From NCBI RefSeq assembly GCF_000264295.1, contig NZ_AJXT01000037.1, positions 59,321 through 123,320 on the forward strand: a stretch of DNA of 64,000 nt. The letters run 5' to 3'. Source of the stretch: Rhodanobacter spathiphylli B39. Its GTDB lineage: Bacteria; Pseudomonadota; Gammaproteobacteria; Xanthomonadales; Rhodanobacteraceae. The position numbers were made by a program, and so were the translations under genes. Below, piece by piece: positions 36,699 through 46,287 of this stretch (within the stretch, counting starts at the first letter, position 1; every line of letters starts with the position of its first letter). The notes under the pieces were generated by a model. That model ran no database searches. It saw only the letters and a program-made list of their open reading frames with translations, and was not told where the DNA came from.

Positions 36699-37690
36699 GC
36701 CCCGCCCTCATGAAGCATCGCGCTTGTTGCGTTCGCCCCTTCTCCCCCTCGGGCGACCCTTGGGGAGTCCCCTTGCGGGTGAGAAGGTTGGGATGAGGGG
36801 CGGGTGCTCGCTGGGAAGTCCATCGAAGCCGGCTCTGAATCAGCTCCTTCCTCGGCGTGGCCCCTCACCCCAGCCCTCTCCCCGCGGGGGGGAGGGACTG
36901 GTACGCGCTTCGAATCAGCCTCTTCCTCAGCGTGTTCCCTCTCGTCAATCGCAGGGAGAGGAGGCGAAGGCAGGAGCGCTTTGTCTATGGCCACGCGTCC
37001 GTCGAACACGAAGCAGTCGCCCTGCCAGTGCTTGCCGTCGGTCTGTTCCAGATACTTCAGGATGCCGCCTTCGAGCTGGTAGACGTGCTGCAGGCCCAGG
37101 TTCTGCATGTGCAGTGCGGCCTTCTCGCAGCGGATGCCGCCGGTGCAGTACGAGACGATGGTCTTGCCGTCGTAGCGCGCGCGATCGGCGGCGATGGCGG
37201 CGGGGAATTCGGTGAAGCTGGCGATGCGGTAGTCGACGGCCTGCGGGAATTTGCCGAGGTCGGTCTCGTAGTCGTTGCGGGTGTCGAGCAGCACCAGTTC
37301 GCGGCCGTCGTCGTCGTGGCCTTGGTCGAGCCAGCGTTGCAGCGTGGGCGCGTCGACCGCCGGCGCGCGACCGCCTTCGGGGCGGATCGTGGGTAGGCGC
37401 ATGGTGATGATCTCGCGCTTGATGCGCACGCGCAGGCGGCCGAACGGCACCTCGGCGGACAGCGATTCCTTCGGCGCGACATCGGCGAAGCGGGAGTCGT
37501 CGCGCAGGCTGGCCATGAAGCCGTCGATCTGCGCGCGGCTGCCGGCGAGGAACAGGTTGATGCCTTCGGGCGCCAGCAGGATCGTGCCCTTCAGCGCCAG
37601 CGCCTCGCAGCACGCGAACAGCCGCTCGCGCAGCGCGGGCAGGTCGTCCAGGCTGATGAACTTGTAGGCGGAGATGTTGACGATCGACAT
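36695..37690 (-). CDS. trhO: tRNA uridine(34) hydroxylase TrhO, repeat-derived C-terminus
   Basis: Rhodanese-family enzyme that makes 5-hydroxyuridine at tRNA position 34 (formerly YceA). 331 residues. N-terminal [16 protein letters not shown] is conserved; catalytic Cys182 in [13 protein letters not shown]. The family region stops at [11 protein letters not shown] (about 230); the last 90 or so residues are Pro/Arg/Glu-rich and are encoded by two dispersed GC-rich repeats (36736-36830, 36860-36899). The repeats carried the frame on to a stop overlapping the bioH ATG. A perfect TATAAT (minus strand, 37718-37723) overlaps the bioF stop and could start a trhO transcript. Confidence 0.9.
   Translation of the reverse strand: MSIVNISAYKFISLDDLPALRERLFACCEALALKGTILLAPEGINLFLAGSRAQIDGFMASLRDDSRFADVAPKESLSAEVPFGRLRVRIKREIITMRLPTIRPEGGRAPAVDAPTLQRWLDQGHDDDGRELVLLDTRNDYETDLGKFPQAVDYRIASFTEFPAAIAADRARYDGKTIVSYCTGGIRCEKAALHMQNLGLQHVYQLEGGILKYLEQTDGKHWQGDCFVFDGRVAIDKALLPSPPLPAIDEREHAEEEADSKRVPVPPPRGERAGVRGHAEEGADSEPASMDFPASTRPSSQPSHPQGDSPRVARGGEGANATSAMLHEGGA
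36736..36830. repeat. dispersed GC-rich palindromic repeat inside trhO
   Basis: Core CCCCTTCTCCCCCTCGGG, then GGTGAGAAGG, GATGAGGGGCGGGTGCTCGC and TCCATCGAAGC. Same family as 51328-51410 and 51920-51971. Confidence 0.75.
36860..36899. repeat. second repeat inside trhO
   Basis: CCCCTCACCCCAGCCCTCTC followed by CCCGCGGGGGGGAGGGA: an inverted-repeat core of the same general family. Confidence 0.65.
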
Positions 37691-37718
37691 GCGGGGGAAT
37701 CGGCAGAGCAGGCGGCGA

Positions 37719-38930
37719 TTATACGGGGTCACCGCCGGCTGCCCGGGATGCGGCCGGCAGACGCAGCGTTTCCAGCGCGGCCAGCAGCCGGTCGACGTGG
37801 GCCTCCTCGTGTGCCGCGGACAGCGTGATGCGCAGCCGCGCCTGGCCCGCGGGCACGGTCGGCGGACGGATCGCGGTGACCAGCAGGCCTTGCCGCTCCA
37901 GCATCTGTGCCGCGGCCAGTGCGGCGTCGGCGCTGCCCAGCAGCAGCGGCTGGATCGCGCTGGGCGAGGTCGCCAGCGGCAGGCCGAGTTCGGCGGCACC
38001 GTGGCGGAAGCGCCTGATCATCGCCGCGAGCTTTTCGCGTCGCCACGCCTCCTTCTGCGCCAGTTGCACTGCTTCCAGCGCGGCCCCGGCCAGCGCCGGC
38101 GGCATCGCGGTGGTGTAGATGTACGGTCGCGCGAACTGGACCAGACCTTCGATCAGCGGGGCCGAGCCGGCCACGAAGGCGCCGCTGCAACCGAGCGCCT
38201 TGCCCAGCGTGGCCATCAGCAGCGGCACCTCGTGCTGGCCGAGGTTCGCGGCACCGAGGCTGCCGGCGCCGTCGTCGCCGAGCACGCCGAAGCCGTGCGC
38301 ATCGTCGACCAGCAAGGTGGCCTGCTCGCGCGCGCACAGCTGGGCCAGCTCGCGCAGCGGCGCGACGTCGCCATCCATGCTGAACACGCCATCGGTGGCG
38401 AGCAGGGCGGCTGCGTTCGGGTGGGCGGCGAGTTGCCGCGCCGCGGCGTCCACGTCGGCGTGCGGATAACGCTTCAGCTCGGCGCCGCTGAGCTTCGCGC
38501 CATCGAGCAGGCAGGCGTGGTTGAGCTTGTCCTGCACGCAGAGGTCGCCGCGCGCGAGCAGTGCCTGCAGCACGCCGAGGTTGGCCATGTAGCCGGTGGA
38601 AAACAGCAGCGCCCGTTCGCGCCCGGTCCAGGCTGCCAGCGCCTCCTCCAGCTCGGCGTGTTCGCGGCGATGCCCGCAGATCAGATGCGCCGAGGTGCTG
38701 CCGACGCCTTCCTCGCGGGCGGCGCGGTTGAGCGCGGCGATCAGCTGCGGGTGTTGCGCCAGGCCGAGGTAGTCGTTGCTGCAGAACGACAGGAGGCGCC
38801 GGCCGCCGATCTCCAGCCATGGCCCCTCGGCGCGGTCGATGGTGCGCAGGCGGCGGCGCAGGTTGGCGCTTTCGCGTTCGGCCGTCTGGACGGCCAGTCG
38901 GTGAAGGAGGTCAGGGCGGGGCGTGGTCAT
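37719..38930 (-). CDS. bioF: 8-amino-7-oxononanoate synthase
   Basis: PLP enzyme joining pimeloyl-ACP and alanine in biotin synthesis. 403 residues. Schiff-base lysine Lys244 in [34 protein letters not shown] and [10 protein letters not shown] are standard. The ATG at 38930 lies in the biotin direction; the longer frame to 39008 is made of repeat sequence. No strong Shine-Dalgarno, and a 150-base repeat separates it from bioB. Confidence 0.95.
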   Translation of the reverse strand: MTTPRPDLLHRLAVQTAERESANLRRRLRTIDRAEGPWLEIGGRRLLSFCSNDYLGLAQHPQLIAALNRAAREEGVGSTSAHLICGHRREHAELEEALAAWTGRERALLFSTGYMANLGVLQALLARGDLCVQDKLNHACLLDGAKLSGAELKRYPHADVDAAARQLAAHPNAAALLATDGVFSMDGDVAPLRELAQLCAREQATLLVDDAHGFGVLGDDGAGSLGAANLGQHEVPLLMATLGKALGCSGAFVAGSAPLIEGLVQFARPYIYTTAMPPALAGAALEAVQLAQKEAWRREKLAAMIRRFRHGAAELGLPLATSPSAIQPLLLGSADAALAAAQMLERQGLLVTAIRPPTVPAGQARLRITLSAAHEEAHVDRLLAALETLRLPAASRAAGGDPV

Positions 38931-38947
38931 TGTTCGGCACAGGTTGA

Positions 38948-39080
38948 AGAGCACCCCCTCCCAACCTCCCCCTGCGATGCAGGGGGAGGAGCCAAGCCGG
39001 TGCTGCACGCTGTGCTCCCTCCCCTGCTTGCCCCAAAGGGACTTCCTTCGGTCGCAGGGGAGGGTTGGGCTGGGGTGCTC
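38948..39080. repeat. dispersed GC-rich repeat between bioB and bioF
   Basis: Fills the bioB-bioF gap. Two palindromic cores: CCCCCTGCGATGCAGGGGG and CCCTCCCCTGC with GCAGGGGAGGG, flanked by AGCACCCC and GGGTGCTCT. Related copies lie at 48475-48590, 53370-53485 and 63817-63862. Confidence 0.75.
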
Positions 39081-40118
39081 TCAAGCCGCCGCACTGCAGC
39101 CGCAACCCTGCCCGCAGCTTTCGCCTTCGCCGATGTCCGCATGCACGGTACCCGCACTCTCGACCACGTCCATCGGATGCAGGTCGAGCCGGCGGAACAG
39201 CGCGCGATCGGCTTCCACGTCCGGGTTGCCGGTGGTCAGCAGCTTTTCGCCGTAGAAGATCGAACCGGCGCCGGCGAAGAAGCACAGCGCCTGCACCGCG
39301 TCGTCCATCTGCTGGCGGCCGGCGGACAGGCGCACGATGGACAGCGGCATCAGGATGCGCGCCACCGCGATCGCCCGCACGAACTCGAACGGATCGAGCG
39401 GCTCGGCATCGCCCAGCGGTGTGCCGGGCACCGGCACCAGCTGGTTGATCGGCACCGATTGCGGATGCTCGGGCAGGTTCGCCAGCGCCTGCAGCAAGCC
39501 GGCGCGCTGTTCGCGCGTCTCGCCCATGCCGACGATGCCGCCGCAGCAGGTCTTCAGGCCCGCGTCGCGCACCTGCTCCAGGGTGACCAGGCGGTCCTGG
39601 TATTCGCGGGTGTGGATGATCTCGCCGTAGAACTCCGGCGCGGTGTCGATGTTGTGGTTGTAGTAGTCGAGGCCGGCATCCTTGAGCTGCTGCGCGTGGC
39701 CGTCGCCGAGCAGGCCCAGCGTGGCGCAGGTTTCCAGCCCCAGGTCCTTCACCGCGCGCACGATCGCGGCGACCTTGGGGATGTCGCGATCCTTCGGTCC
39801 GCGCCATGCCGCGCCCATGCAGAAGCGGCTGGCGCCGGCGGCCCTGGCGGCGCGGGCGCGTTCCAGCACGTCGTCGACGTCCATCAGCTTCTGCGCGGCG
39901 ACGCCGGTGTCGTAGCGCGCCGCCTGCGGGCAGTACGCGCAGTCCTCGGGGCAGCCGCCGGTCTTGATCGACAGCAGGGTCGACACCTGCACCGCGTTCG
40001 GGTCGTGGTGTTCGCGATGCACCGTGTGGGCGCGATGCAGCAGTTCGTTGAACGGCAGCGCGAACAGCGCGGACACCTCGGCGCGGCTCCAGTCGTGACG
40101 GAGGACGGTTTCGGCCAT
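39081..40118 (-). CDS. bioB: biotin synthase
   Basis: Radical SAM enzyme inserting sulfur into dethiobiotin. 345 residues. Radical SAM cluster Cys56, Cys60, Cys63 in [23 protein letters not shown] and GGIVGMGE are family motifs; a Cys-rich tail (SCGQGCGCS) ends the protein. First gene of the minus-strand biotin run. A promoter and a possible BirA operator lie upstream. Confidence 0.97.
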   Translation of the reverse strand: MAETVLRHDWSRAEVSALFALPFNELLHRAHTVHREHHDPNAVQVSTLLSIKTGGCPEDCAYCPQAARYDTGVAAQKLMDVDDVLERARAARAAGASRFCMGAAWRGPKDRDIPKVAAIVRAVKDLGLETCATLGLLGDGHAQQLKDAGLDYYNHNIDTAPEFYGEIIHTREYQDRLVTLEQVRDAGLKTCCGGIVGMGETREQRAGLLQALANLPEHPQSVPINQLVPVPGTPLGDAEPLDPFEFVRAIAVARILMPLSIVRLSAGRQQMDDAVQALCFFAGAGSIFYGEKLLTTGNPDVEADRALFRRLDLHPMDVVESAGTVHADIGEGESCGQGCGCSAAA

Positions 40119-40150
40119 GGAATGCCACTCGCTTCAGGAACAAGCGCGAG

Positions 40151-40179
40151 AGTGTGGGAGCCGCTCCGAGGTGTGTCAA
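40151..40179 (-). promoter_or_regulatory. possible bioB promoter
   Basis: On the minus strand TTGACA (40174-40179), 17 bases, CACACT (40151-40156). The -35 lies inside the proposed BirA operator. Confidence 0.4.
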
Positions 40180-40206
40180 CCTAACGATATCAAATGAAGT
40201 TGACGA
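40173..40206 (-). promoter_or_regulatory. possible BirA operator
   Basis: Imperfect dyad GTGTCAACC ... AGTTGACGA with cores GTCAAC and GTTGAC. It resembles the biotin operator TTGTAAACC-N14/15-GGTTTACAA, although the spacer here counts 16. It overlaps the bioB -35. Confidence 0.4.
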
Positions 40207-40267
40207 GACTTGACCACTCCGCTCCCGCTACCATCGCGCCTTCGCGATACCAACTGGGGGCGGTCGG

Positions 40268-40474
40268 ATGAGTGAAGGGCAAGGCAGTACGGGCAACGTG
40301 CTCGCGGCGATCTGCAGTTTTTTCATTCCCGGCCTGGGCCAGCTGGTGCAGGGGCGATTGCTCAAGGCGATCATCATGTTCGTGCTGGCGGCGGTGTTGT
40401 GGATCGTGCTGCTGGGCTGGCTGATCCATCTGTGGTCGATCCTCGACGCAGCACTGTACAAGCCCGCGCGCTGA
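40268..40474 (+). CDS. small TM2-like membrane protein
   Basis: 68 residues with two hydrophobic helices (about 10-25 and 33-58). FIPGLGQLVQGRLLKA is the pattern found before the second helix of TM2-type small membrane proteins. Role unknown. GGGGGCGG precedes the ATG at 40268; TACCAT (40229-40234) may be its -10. It is divergent from bioB and ends eight bases before comF, so the two may be co-transcribed. Confidence 0.75.
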   Translation: MSEGQGSTGNVLAAICSFFIPGLGQLVQGRLLKAIIMFVLAAVLWIVLLGWLIHLWSILDAALYKPAR

Positions 40475-40482
40475 GCCCCCGG

Positions 40483-41190
40483 ATGAACTTCCTGGCCACG
40501 CCGTGGCGAACCCTGCAGCGCTTCGTGCTGCCCTTGCATTGCCTGCTGTGCAACGCCCGCGGCGAGCACGACATCGATCTGTGCCAGGCCTGCGCCGCCG
40601 AATTGCCCCGCAACGGCAGTTGCTGCGCGCGCTGCGCACTGCCGCTGGCCACGCCGGCGGCAGTGTGCGGCGAATGCCAGCGCAGCCAGCCACCATGGGA
40701 CAGCGCGTGGGCACCCTTCCGCTACGGCTGGCCGCTGGATCGACTGGAATCGCGCTACAAGTTCTCTTCCGATCTCGCCGCTGGCCGCGTGCTGTCGATG
40801 CTGTGGCAGCGCGAACCGCAACCGTCCCGCTTGCCCCAGCTGTTGCTGACCGTGCCCCTGCATCGCAGCCGCCTGCGTCGGCGCGGCTACAACCAGGCGC
40901 TGGAGCTGGCCCGCCCGCTGGCCAGCAAGCTTGGCGTGCCGCTGTCGCATGACGCCCTGCTGCGTCGTCGCTCCACCACCGCGCAGACCGAACTCGACGC
41001 CGTCGCCCGTCGCCGCAACGTGCACGGCGCCTTCGCGCTGCGCGAAGGCGTCACCCTGCCCGCGCACGTGGCGATCCTCGACGACGTGATGACCACCGGC
41101 GCCACCCTGGCCGAATGCACCCGCGTGCTGCGCCGCGCCGGCGTGCGGCAGGTCGACGTGTGGGCGCTGGCGCGGGCAGGCAACCGCTAA
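40483..41190 (+). CDS. comF: ComF family phosphoribosyltransferase-like protein
   Basis: Competence-associated protein thought to aid handling of imported DNA. 235 residues. N-terminal zinc-binding cysteines (CLLC, CQAC, CARC, CGEC; residues about 20-66), RRRGYNQALELA, and the PRPP-binding loop VAILDDVMTTGAT. The ATG at 40483 follows the stop of the small membrane protein by eight bases. In many gammaproteobacteria comF sits beside the bio genes, as here. Confidence 0.93.
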   Translation: MNFLATPWRTLQRFVLPLHCLLCNARGEHDIDLCQACAAELPRNGSCCARCALPLATPAAVCGECQRSQPPWDSAWAPFRYGWPLDRLESRYKFSSDLAAGRVLSMLWQREPQPSRLPQLLLTVPLHRSRLRRRGYNQALELARPLASKLGVPLSHDALLRRRSTTAQTELDAVARRRNVHGAFALREGVTLPAHVAILDDVMTTGATLAECTRVLRRAGVRQVDVWALARAGNR

Positions 41191-41197
41191 GAGCGGA

Positions 41198-42235
41198 CTA
41201 CTTCACCGCCAGTGCCAGCACGATGCCGATCCACACCGCCAGGCCCAGCCAGTTGTTGTGGCGGAAGGCGGCGAGGCAGGCGTCGCGGATGCGGTCGCGG
41301 ATCAGCCAGTGCTGGTAGCCGAACAGGCCGGCCGCGACCAGCAGGCCCAGCCAGTACGGCCAGCTCAGCGCGGCGCGCTGGCCGATGAAGAACATGGTCA
41401 GCAGGAAGGTGCCCATCAGCATGCCGAGGATCGGCAGGTCGGCATCGCCGAACAGGATTGCGGTGGACTTCGCACCGACCTTGAGATCGTCCTCGCGGTC
41501 GACCATCGCGTACTCGGTGTCGTAGATCACCGACCACAGGATGTTGCCGATGAACAGCAGCCAGCCGACCGGCGGCACGCTGCCGGCGACCGCGGCGAAC
41601 GCCATCGGGATCGACCAGCCGAATGCAGCGCCCAGCACCACCTGGGGCAGGTAGGTCCAGCGCTTGGTGAACGGATAGATCGCCGCCAGCGCGGCGCCGG
41701 CAAACGACAGCTCGATGGTCAGCCGGTTGGTGAACAGCACCAGCACGAAGGCGAAAACCAGCAGCACGGCGAACACGATCAGCGCCTCGCGCGGGGTGAC
41801 CCGCCCCGAGGCGATCGGTCGTCCGGCGGTGCGCTCCACCTGGGGGTCGAGCTTGCGGTCGGCGTAATCGTTGATCGCACAGCCGGCTGCGCGCATCGCG
41901 AACACGCCCAGGGTGAAGATGATCAGCGGCTTCCACGGCGGGAAGTCGCCGGCCGCCAGCCACAGCGCCCACCAGGTCGGCCACAGCAGCAGCAGGGCGC
42001 CGATCGGCCGATCCATGCGGGTCAGCACCAGGTAATCCAGCGCCTTCTCGCGATACGGCGCCGGCAGTTTCTGCAGCAGCCAGTTCAGCACCCGCGTGGC
42101 GCGGGTCGAGCTGTCCGCAGGCTGCACCGACTTCGGCGCAGTCTGCTTCGCACCCGGCCGTGGCCGCACCGCGGGCGAAGACGAAGGTGGTGCGGCGTTC
42201 TTGCGCCGCTGGCGCTTGCGAGGAGGAGGTGCCAT
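41198..42235 (-). CDS. ubiA: 4-hydroxybenzoate octaprenyltransferase
   Basis: Integral-membrane prenyltransferase of ubiquinone synthesis. 345 residues; eight or nine membrane helices. The two Asp-rich motifs are NDYADRKLD (about 120) and YDTEYAMVDREDD (about 240). The first 55 residues are a basic, Pro-rich extension not usual in the family. The ATG at 42235 has a TAAACT box six bases upstream and no Shine-Dalgarno, as at dprA. Convergent with comF. Confidence 0.94.
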   Translation of the reverse strand: MAPPPRKRQRRKNAAPPSSSPAVRPRPGAKQTAPKSVQPADSSTRATRVLNWLLQKLPAPYREKALDYLVLTRMDRPIGALLLLWPTWWALWLAAGDFPPWKPLIIFTLGVFAMRAAGCAINDYADRKLDPQVERTAGRPIASGRVTPREALIVFAVLLVFAFVLVLFTNRLTIELSFAGAALAAIYPFTKRWTYLPQVVLGAAFGWSIPMAFAAVAGSVPPVGWLLFIGNILWSVIYDTEYAMVDREDDLKVGAKSTAILFGDADLPILGMLMGTFLLTMFFIGQRAALSWPYWLGLLVAAGLFGYQHWLIRDRIRDACLAAFRHNNWLGLAVWIGIVLALAVK

Positions 42236-42247
42236 CCGTCGAGTTTA
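42236..42247 (-). promoter_or_regulatory. ubiA -10 box close to the start codon
   Basis: On the minus strand TAAACT (42242-42247), then CGACGG and the ATG. The string TAAACTCGACG is identical to that before dprA. No convincing -35. Confidence 0.4.
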
Positions 42248-42382
42248 GCGTGCCAACCGGGAATGGACAGCGTTGCGGGTCAAGAACGGCAACAACGGGA
42301 TCAACGGCAAGCCAGGAACGGGATCGGGTTCACCTTGCCGAACGGCAGTGAGTGAACCTGGCCTGCGTCAGAGGTGATCGTT

Positions 42383-43228
42383 TCAGTCAGCACCGGGCAG
42401 CGCCTTGCGCTGGCAGGCAATGGTTTTCACCAGCGTCTCGCAGTCTTCCAGGAACAGATTCCACCAGTCTTCCCATGGCTCGGAGTTCATGCGCACGATG
42501 TAGAAACTTGCCGTCAGCAGCACATCGGGCAACAGCGCTGTGGTGTAGTTGAGCGCGGTGGGCATGCCTTGCATCGGATCCCAAAGATAGCGCAGCCAAT
42601 GCAAGCCGTTGCATGTCAGCACCTCGTAACTCTGGGGAGGGCTCCGCAGATGACATCTGAGGATGTCGTCGATCTGATACTGCGGCAGCGGGTCGCCGGT
42701 GATGGTCTTGCCGTTATAAGCATCTTCACGGACCTTCCAGTTGGGCCCGCCTTCGGACTCCAGATAGGCGACATAGTCATGCTGCAGGTACTCTTCGAGC
42801 GCATTGGCGTCATTGGGTTTGAGCCGGATGCCGTGCTTGACGCGCTCGAGCTGCCAGTAGGCCGTTATGACGGCGTAAGGCGGATGCGGGACGGGAAAGA
42901 TGCGCGAGCTGTGCCAGCGCGGCAGTCGATAGACCCAGTTGCTGATTCCCAACTGGATCGTCTGGTGGTGGGTGCGCCAATCACTGAGATTCGTGCCGAT
43001 GAAGGCGTCATCACCAAGGCCGACGTGATCGGGGTCGGGTGAGCCCTCGCCAAAGGCAGAAGATGGTTCGAGGAAGCTCAGGGTGAGCGGTCCGCAGTCG
43101 ACTTGCCGGGAAATGACACGGGCCACCGGAATGCCGCCCTGCGGAGCATGGAAGGCGGCGGTGGCCCGTTTATACCAAGGGCGCGGCCGACGCATGAAGG
43201 GGGCAGCTGATGCTGGAGGCTTGGTCAT
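42383..43228 (-). CDS. unrecognised partner of the hydrolase-like protein
   Basis: 281 residues, no signal peptide or membrane segment; rich in Trp, Tyr and His (LGISNWVYRLPRWHSSRIF, EPWEDWWNLFLEDCE). I recognise no family or motif. Starts three bases after the stop of the gene at 43232-44470, so the two form an operon. Codon use is less GC-biased than in the flanking biosynthetic genes, a sign of transfer. A toxin-immunity relationship with the upstream gene is possible but is inference from gene layout only. Confidence 0.75.
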   Translation of the reverse strand: MTKPPASAAPFMRRPRPWYKRATAAFHAPQGGIPVARVISRQVDCGPLTLSFLEPSSAFGEGSPDPDHVGLGDDAFIGTNLSDWRTHHQTIQLGISNWVYRLPRWHSSRIFPVPHPPYAVITAYWQLERVKHGIRLKPNDANALEEYLQHDYVAYLESEGGPNWKVREDAYNGKTITGDPLPQYQIDDILRCHLRSPPQSYEVLTCNGLHWLRYLWDPMQGMPTALNYTTALLPDVLLTASFYIVRMNSEPWEDWWNLFLEDCETLVKTIACQRKALPGAD

Positions 43229-43231
43229 GGC

Positions 43232-44470
43232 TCAGGCCATCTCGGAAGGGTGGAACTGCCGCGCATAACGGGCGAGCTCATGATGGCCGGTGAACGCCAA
43301 TTGTTCCACATAGGTGTCCAGACCCAGATAGGGCAGGGAATGTGGACTGGCAAGCGGGTCGTCGCCGAACACCAGGCCGCAGAACTTCAATGATCGCGCC
43401 AGCCCGCCCAGGCTGAGGTCGTTCGTGCCGGCAAGGTTGGGCACCAGGTCGAACGGGTTGTTGCGCACGCGCTCGATCGTGATGCCTGCGCGGGCGCAGA
43501 TGAGTTCGGCCCGCTTGATGTTGCAGCCGGCGCCGTGCAGGCAGACGCTGTGGCAGTCCAGACGCATGCCGTAGTGCTTCAGCGCAAACTCGACGGCGGT
43601 GCTGAAGATGATGGCGCCCTGGCTATGCGCCACCCAGCGCGTGCGGTGGCCGCGCTGTTGCGCCTCCTTGAGCACGGCCGCGAGATGCTGGCTGTTGAGA
43701 CTGCAGGCAACGACGCTTTGCTTGTCGTAGGCGCACTCGAACAGATCCTGGCAGACGCCGTCGGTGGGGTTGTGGAAAAGCGTGTAACTGTCGAAGGGTT
43801 GGGCCGCGTCGGCGTAGGCTGTTTCGAGGTGGGTTCCCATCAGCCAGGCGGCTTTGCGCAGGTTGTTCTGCATACCGTTGACCGCCGCGTGGAGGGTGTC
43901 GACGCGATGGGTAGGCATGGGATCTCCGCCGTTCCAACTGGCGTCCAGCGCAACCACAACATCTTCCGACTGTTTCCCCAAGCGCTTGAACTCTGGCGTA
44001 AACCGCGCTGTGCCGCTTTTGTCCACACGATACAGCGCATTGCGCTGCATGGAATCCGGCAGCTTCGGCTGCAGCAAATTTTGATCCAGGAAAATGTCCA
44101 CGATCACCACCGGCTCGCCCGGCCTCATCGCGTAGCTGATCTTGTAGTGGTAGCCCTTGAACGGATACCGGGTGGGAAGCAGCCGTTGAAACCAGTTCCT
44201 GCGACCAATGTCGGCATCGACCCGGTTGGGGTACTTGGCGATCTCCAGCAGTTCGTCCGCCACCTTGCGGCGGTCGAAGTCGTTCAGTGCGCACAGCATC
44301 CGCAATGCTGGGTCGCCAAGCACGAGCTTCTTGTCGAGCGTGCGGAATGCCGGGCTCTGGGTGCCGAACAAGGCGGCGATCTGCGGTGCCTTGGCCGCGG
44401 CGTCATGCCATGCATGGTTTTGCGCGGCGCGCTGGCGCAACTGTTCACGGCTCAGCAATTGTCGACTCAT
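43232..44470 (-). CDS. alpha/beta-hydrolase-like protein, possible lipase effector
   Basis: 412 residues. The only recognisable motif is a nucleophile elbow, VAHSQGAIIFSTAVEFAL with Ser283, followed by NPFDLVPNLAG (possible acid) and TGHHELARYARQFHP near the end (possible His). The order Ser-Asp-His fits a hydrolase; the HSQG elbow and the NPxDxVPN element recall phospholipase effectors of type VI secretion. The N-terminal 250 residues match nothing I know. No signal peptide. AAGGA lies ten bases before the ATG. It follows the ilv genes after 200 bases but is probably not part of that operon. Confidence 0.7.
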   Translation of the reverse strand: MSRQLLSREQLRQRAAQNHAWHDAAAKAPQIAALFGTQSPAFRTLDKKLVLGDPALRMLCALNDFDRRKVADELLEIAKYPNRVDADIGRRNWFQRLLPTRYPFKGYHYKISYAMRPGEPVVIVDIFLDQNLLQPKLPDSMQRNALYRVDKSGTARFTPEFKRLGKQSEDVVVALDASWNGGDPMPTHRVDTLHAAVNGMQNNLRKAAWLMGTHLETAYADAAQPFDSYTLFHNPTDGVCQDLFECAYDKQSVVACSLNSQHLAAVLKEAQQRGHRTRWVAHSQGAIIFSTAVEFALKHYGMRLDCHSVCLHGAGCNIKRAELICARAGITIERVRNNPFDLVPNLAGTNDLSLGGLARSLKFCGLVFGDDPLASPHSLPYLGLDTYVEQLAFTGHHELARYARQFHPSEMA

Positions 44471-44670
44471 CGTCACGGATCCTTGTGATGGTGTGGCGGC
44501 GCAGGCGGAGCGCAGCCAGTGGTCCAGCTTCCAGCTTGGAAACAACCAGGACAGCAGCAAGGGCAGGTGTCGAGAAGACCGTGCCCTGGCGGAAGATATC
44601 ATCGCCGCAAGAAGACGGACGCTTCGGTTTCCAGTTTCGGCGACGCCGGGCGTTTCGCCGACAAGCTCAA

Positions 44671-46287
44671 TCAGATTTGCCTGTCGCCATGCGGGATATC
44701 CGTGCTTCCTGGCGGAAACGGCACATCGTCGACCGCGCCGTCGCGCAACAGCAGTCGATAGGCCGGATGTTCGCTGTTGTTGCGGTGCGGATAGCTGAGC
44801 GTGGCGAGGAAGCTCTGGAACAGTGGCCGCTCGGCGGCGGGCACCTGGATGCCGACCAGGATGCGGCCGTGGTCGGCGCCGTGGTTGCGGTAGTGGAACA
44901 GGCTGATGTTCCAGTCCGGGTGCAGCTTGGCGAGAAAGTCGGTCAGCGCGCCGGGGCGTTCGGGGAATTCGAAGCGGTACAGCAGTTCGTTCCGTGCCAG
45001 CACGGAACGGCCGCCGATCATATGGCGCAGATGCAGCTTGGCCAGTTCGTCGTCGGTGAGGTCGAGCACGTCGAACTGCTGCGCGCGGAACGCCGCGGCC
45101 AGCGCCTCGCGCTCGTCGCGGCTGGCGATGCGCACGCCCACGAAGATGTGGGCGAGGCGGGCGTTGCCGATGCGATAGTTGAACTCGGTGATGTCGTGCC
45201 GGCCCAGCGTGGCGCAGAAGCGGCGGAAACTGCCGCGTTCCTCGGGAATGGTCACCGCGAACACCGCCTCGCGCTGCTCGCCGACCTCGGCGCGCTCGGC
45301 GACGAAGCGCAGGCGGTCGAAGTTCATGTTGGCGCCGGAGACGATCGCCACCAGCGCGCCACCGCCGCCGCCGTGCGTGGCCACGTAGTGCTTCAGTCCG
45401 GCCAGCGCCAGCGCACCCGATGGTTCGGCCACGCTGCGGGTGTCTTGGTGGATGTCGCGGATCGCGGCGCAGATCGCGTCGGTGTCGACGCGCAGCATCA
45501 TGTCGACGTGCTGGCGACACAGCGCGAAGGTCAGCGCGCCGACCTGCTTCACCGCGGTGCCGTCGGCGAACAGGCCGACCTCGTCCAGTGTGATGCGCCG
45601 GCCAGCTTCCAGCGAGCGCGCCATCGCATCCGAATCCGCCGCCTGCACGCCGATCACCTTCACCTCGGGCCGCAGCGCCTTGATGCACGCGGCGACGCCG
45701 GCGAGCAGGCCGCCGCCACCGACCGGCACGAACACCGCCTCGATCGGGCCGGGGTGCTGGCGCAGGATCTCCAGGCCGATCGTGCCCTGGCCGGCGATCA
45801 CCGCGGGGTCGTCGAACGGATGCACGAACACCGCGCCACGCTCGGCCTGCAACCGGGCCGCGGCGGCCTGGGCGTCGCTGTACGAATCGCCGGTCAGCAC
45901 CAGCTCGACCATCGCACCGCCGAAGCGGCGCACCGCGTCCACCTTCACTTGCGGCGCGGTCACCGGCATCACGATGGTGGCGCGGATGCCCAGCTTCGCC
46001 GCGGCCAGCGCCACGCCCTGCGCATGGTTGCCGGCCGAAGCGGCGACCACGCCGCGCCCGCGCTGCGCCGCATCCAGCTGCACCATGCGGTTGTACGCGC
46101 CGCGCAGCTTGAACGAGAACACGCTCTGCTGGTCCTCGCGCTTGAGCAGCACGGGTCGGCCCAGCCGCTCGCCCAGCAACGGCGCCGCCTCCAGCGCGGA
46201 TGCCTGCGCCACCTCGTAGACGCGCGCGGCACGGATCTGCGCCAGCAGGTCGGCTGTGTCGTCGGGCAGGGGCGCGACGGCATTCAT
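44671..46287 (-). CDS. ilvA: threonine ammonia-lyase, biosynthetic
   Basis: Converts threonine to 2-oxobutanoate, the entry to isoleucine. 538 residues. PLP lysine Lys60 in [32 protein letters not shown]. Two C-terminal ACT-like regions (about 350-430 and 440-520; [20 protein letters not shown]) indicate feedback control by isoleucine/valine. Last gene of the leu-ilv run; its ATG overlaps the ilvM stop. Confidence 0.96.
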   Translation of the reverse strand: MNAVAPLPDDTADLLAQIRAARVYEVAQASALEAAPLLGERLGRPVLLKREDQQSVFSFKLRGAYNRMVQLDAAQRGRGVVAASAGNHAQGVALAAAKLGIRATIVMPVTAPQVKVDAVRRFGGAMVELVLTGDSYSDAQAAAARLQAERGAVFVHPFDDPAVIAGQGTIGLEILRQHPGPIEAVFVPVGGGGLLAGVAACIKALRPEVKVIGVQAADSDAMARSLEAGRRITLDEVGLFADGTAVKQVGALTFALCRQHVDMMLRVDTDAICAAIRDIHQDTRSVAEPSGALALAGLKHYVATHGGGGGALVAIVSGANMNFDRLRFVAERAEVGEQREAVFAVTIPEERGSFRRFCATLGRHDITEFNYRIGNARLAHIFVGVRIASRDEREALAAAFRAQQFDVLDLTDDELAKLHLRHMIGGRSVLARNELLYRFEFPERPGALTDFLAKLHPDWNISLFHYRNHGADHGRILVGIQVPAAERPLFQSFLATLSYPHRNNSEHPAYRLLLRDGAVDDVPFPPGSTDIPHGDRQI

